A stretch of 15,273 nt of DNA from the NCBI GenBank assembly GCA_005239585.1, contig SBBU01000052.1, forward strand, positions 1 through 15,273, read 5' to 3'. Shown one piece after another: positions 14,487 through 15,273 of this stretch. Below the pieces are notes generated by a model, which searched no databases, had not been told where the DNA came from, and was given only the letters and a program-made list of their open reading frames with translations. The DNA is from Planctomycetaceae bacterium (GTDB lineage: Bacteria; Planctomycetota; MHYJ01; SBBU01). How positions within the stretch are numbered: position 1 is the stretch's first letter; each line of letters starts with the position of its first letter. The position numbers were made by a program, and so were the translations under genes.

Positions 14487-15273
14487 GTAACCCTGCCAAG
14501 GACTCCATTGGATGCTACAGTTAGATTTGTTGTAGATAAAAAGACATATCCAGAGGCTTTTCCTCCTAAAAGCGGTTGGCTTCTAAAGCTGGGTTTAACA
14601 GATGCACCAGCGGGGGTCACAGCAATTTTAAGCAGGGATAAGACAAAGGATTCTTCCACATTTTCAAGGGATCAGCAGGAAGAGCTTGCGAGACTTGCAA
14701 AAGGTTCATCGTGGAAAACAGACATCGATCACAAAGAGAGCTATAATATGAACTTTCAGATAAAACGATCCCCGGAGAATTACAAATTCACAGGTAGTTC
14801 GGGGTCAGTAAAAATAACTCTTGAGATTGCAGAAAAGAATAAACTTCCCCCGCTTAATGTCTGGAAACTAGTAACAGTCAAAGTAAATCCTAATAATATC
14901 AAATCGGAAGAGACAAGCGGCCACCCGGACCATAATTGGTATATAACCAATATTGCAATATCTCGTGGCAGCGTTACTGTTCACAATCGATGGACAAAAG
15001 GGAAGACTGGGCCGCTTGAACATGATTGGAAATTTTCATTCACATTTGGCGAGCCCACTGCATTGCTAAGGGGTGGACAGAAATTTGATCTGACAATAAC
15101 TGCGGAGGCGGGCGGAGAGAAGCAGAATAATTTTATTGGATCCGAGATGAGCTACTGGTGGAAAGGATTCACTGCGATTCAGGATGGAAAGGGAGTCAGA
15201 CCGGGAAGCGAAAGGCGCATAAATGTTGGACATGGTCGTGAAAAGATCCTTTCAGCAAGCGGCACGTTTTCAT
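14487..15273 (+). CDS. Continuation of the lipoprotein after the UGA (runs off window)
   Basis: The frame is open for 262 codons from the UGA to the window edge. It encodes a beta-rich sequence with no signal peptide of its own (TPLDATVRFVVDKKTYPEAF, SVKITLEIAEKNKLPPLNVW, HNWYITNIAISRGSVTVHNR, QKFDLTITAEAGGEKQNNF). The first ATG is far inside (14748) and has no good ribosome binding site, which argues against an independent gene. The segment looks like one or two immunoglobulin-like extracellular domains. I do not recognise a named family. Clean coding character after the UGA means that the stop is either recent, recoded, or a sequencing error. Confidence 0.65.

Noticed and set aside
8266..15273. 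General reassignment of UGA as a sense codon
   Set aside because: Long genes (polA part, both anti-sigma parts, protease, peptidase, toroid) contain no other in-frame UGA; a reassigned code would use it often.

Overview
The window (roughly 43% G+C by eye, with both strands used about equally) looks like the chromosome of a Gram-negative-type bacterium with an elaborate cell surface, most likely a planctomycete or a related PVC-group lineage. The hints are two ECF sigma factors, each followed by an anti-sigma factor with a zinc-finger head, one membrane span and a large, unusual ectodomain (a kelch propeller in one; FecR, a HEAT-like stretch, a BsuPI-like domain and a Cys-rich module in the other). 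Further hints are a secreted alpha/alpha-toroid protein ending in FFPGMR, a dockerin-bearing secreted metalloprotease, and two lipoproteins. The taxonomic call is an inference.

Layout: 1-1592 (-) is the first 530 codons of polA, a DNA polymerase I with an intact 5' nuclease and a degenerate proofreading domain. 1739-6159 (+) is a probable operon: ECF sigma factor, kelch-type anti-sigma factor (ATGA overlap), M64-type metalloprotease with PKD, CARDB and dockerin domains, and a small secreted helical protein (TAATG overlap). 6295-7506 (-) is the secreted toroid protein. 7594-8055 is an RNA region: a complete tmRNA gene on the minus strand (7705-8055) with a clear promoter (8082-8110), followed past its 3' end by two back-to-back palindromes and a second, imperfect copy of the tmRNA 3' end. 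8266-10605 (-) is a second ECF sigma/anti-sigma module, whose anti-sigma gene is cut by an in-frame UGA. 10766-12883 (-) is a prolyl oligopeptidase lipoprotein. 12999-15273 (+) is a large lipoprotein, also cut by an in-frame UGA and running off the window.

How the parts work together: each anti-sigma factor should hold its sigma factor at the inner membrane and release it on an extracytoplasmic signal sensed by the ectodomain. The first module is followed at once by a secreted protease and a small secreted partner, which are plausible regulon members. The remaining protein genes, apart from polA, also make exported proteins, so the window is largely envelope and secretion biology.

The points most worth a second look are: (a) a tmRNA whose tag reads AETYSVAALN, a canonical VAA ending displaced by a single extra C; (b) a mirrored pair of palindromes with compensatory changes, lying between the two copies of the tmRNA 3' end; (c) two independent in-frame UGA codons inside otherwise continuous proteins; (d) a seven-bladed kelch sensor with one Cys per blade; (e) an internal start with an ideal ribosome binding site inside the second anti-sigma gene.
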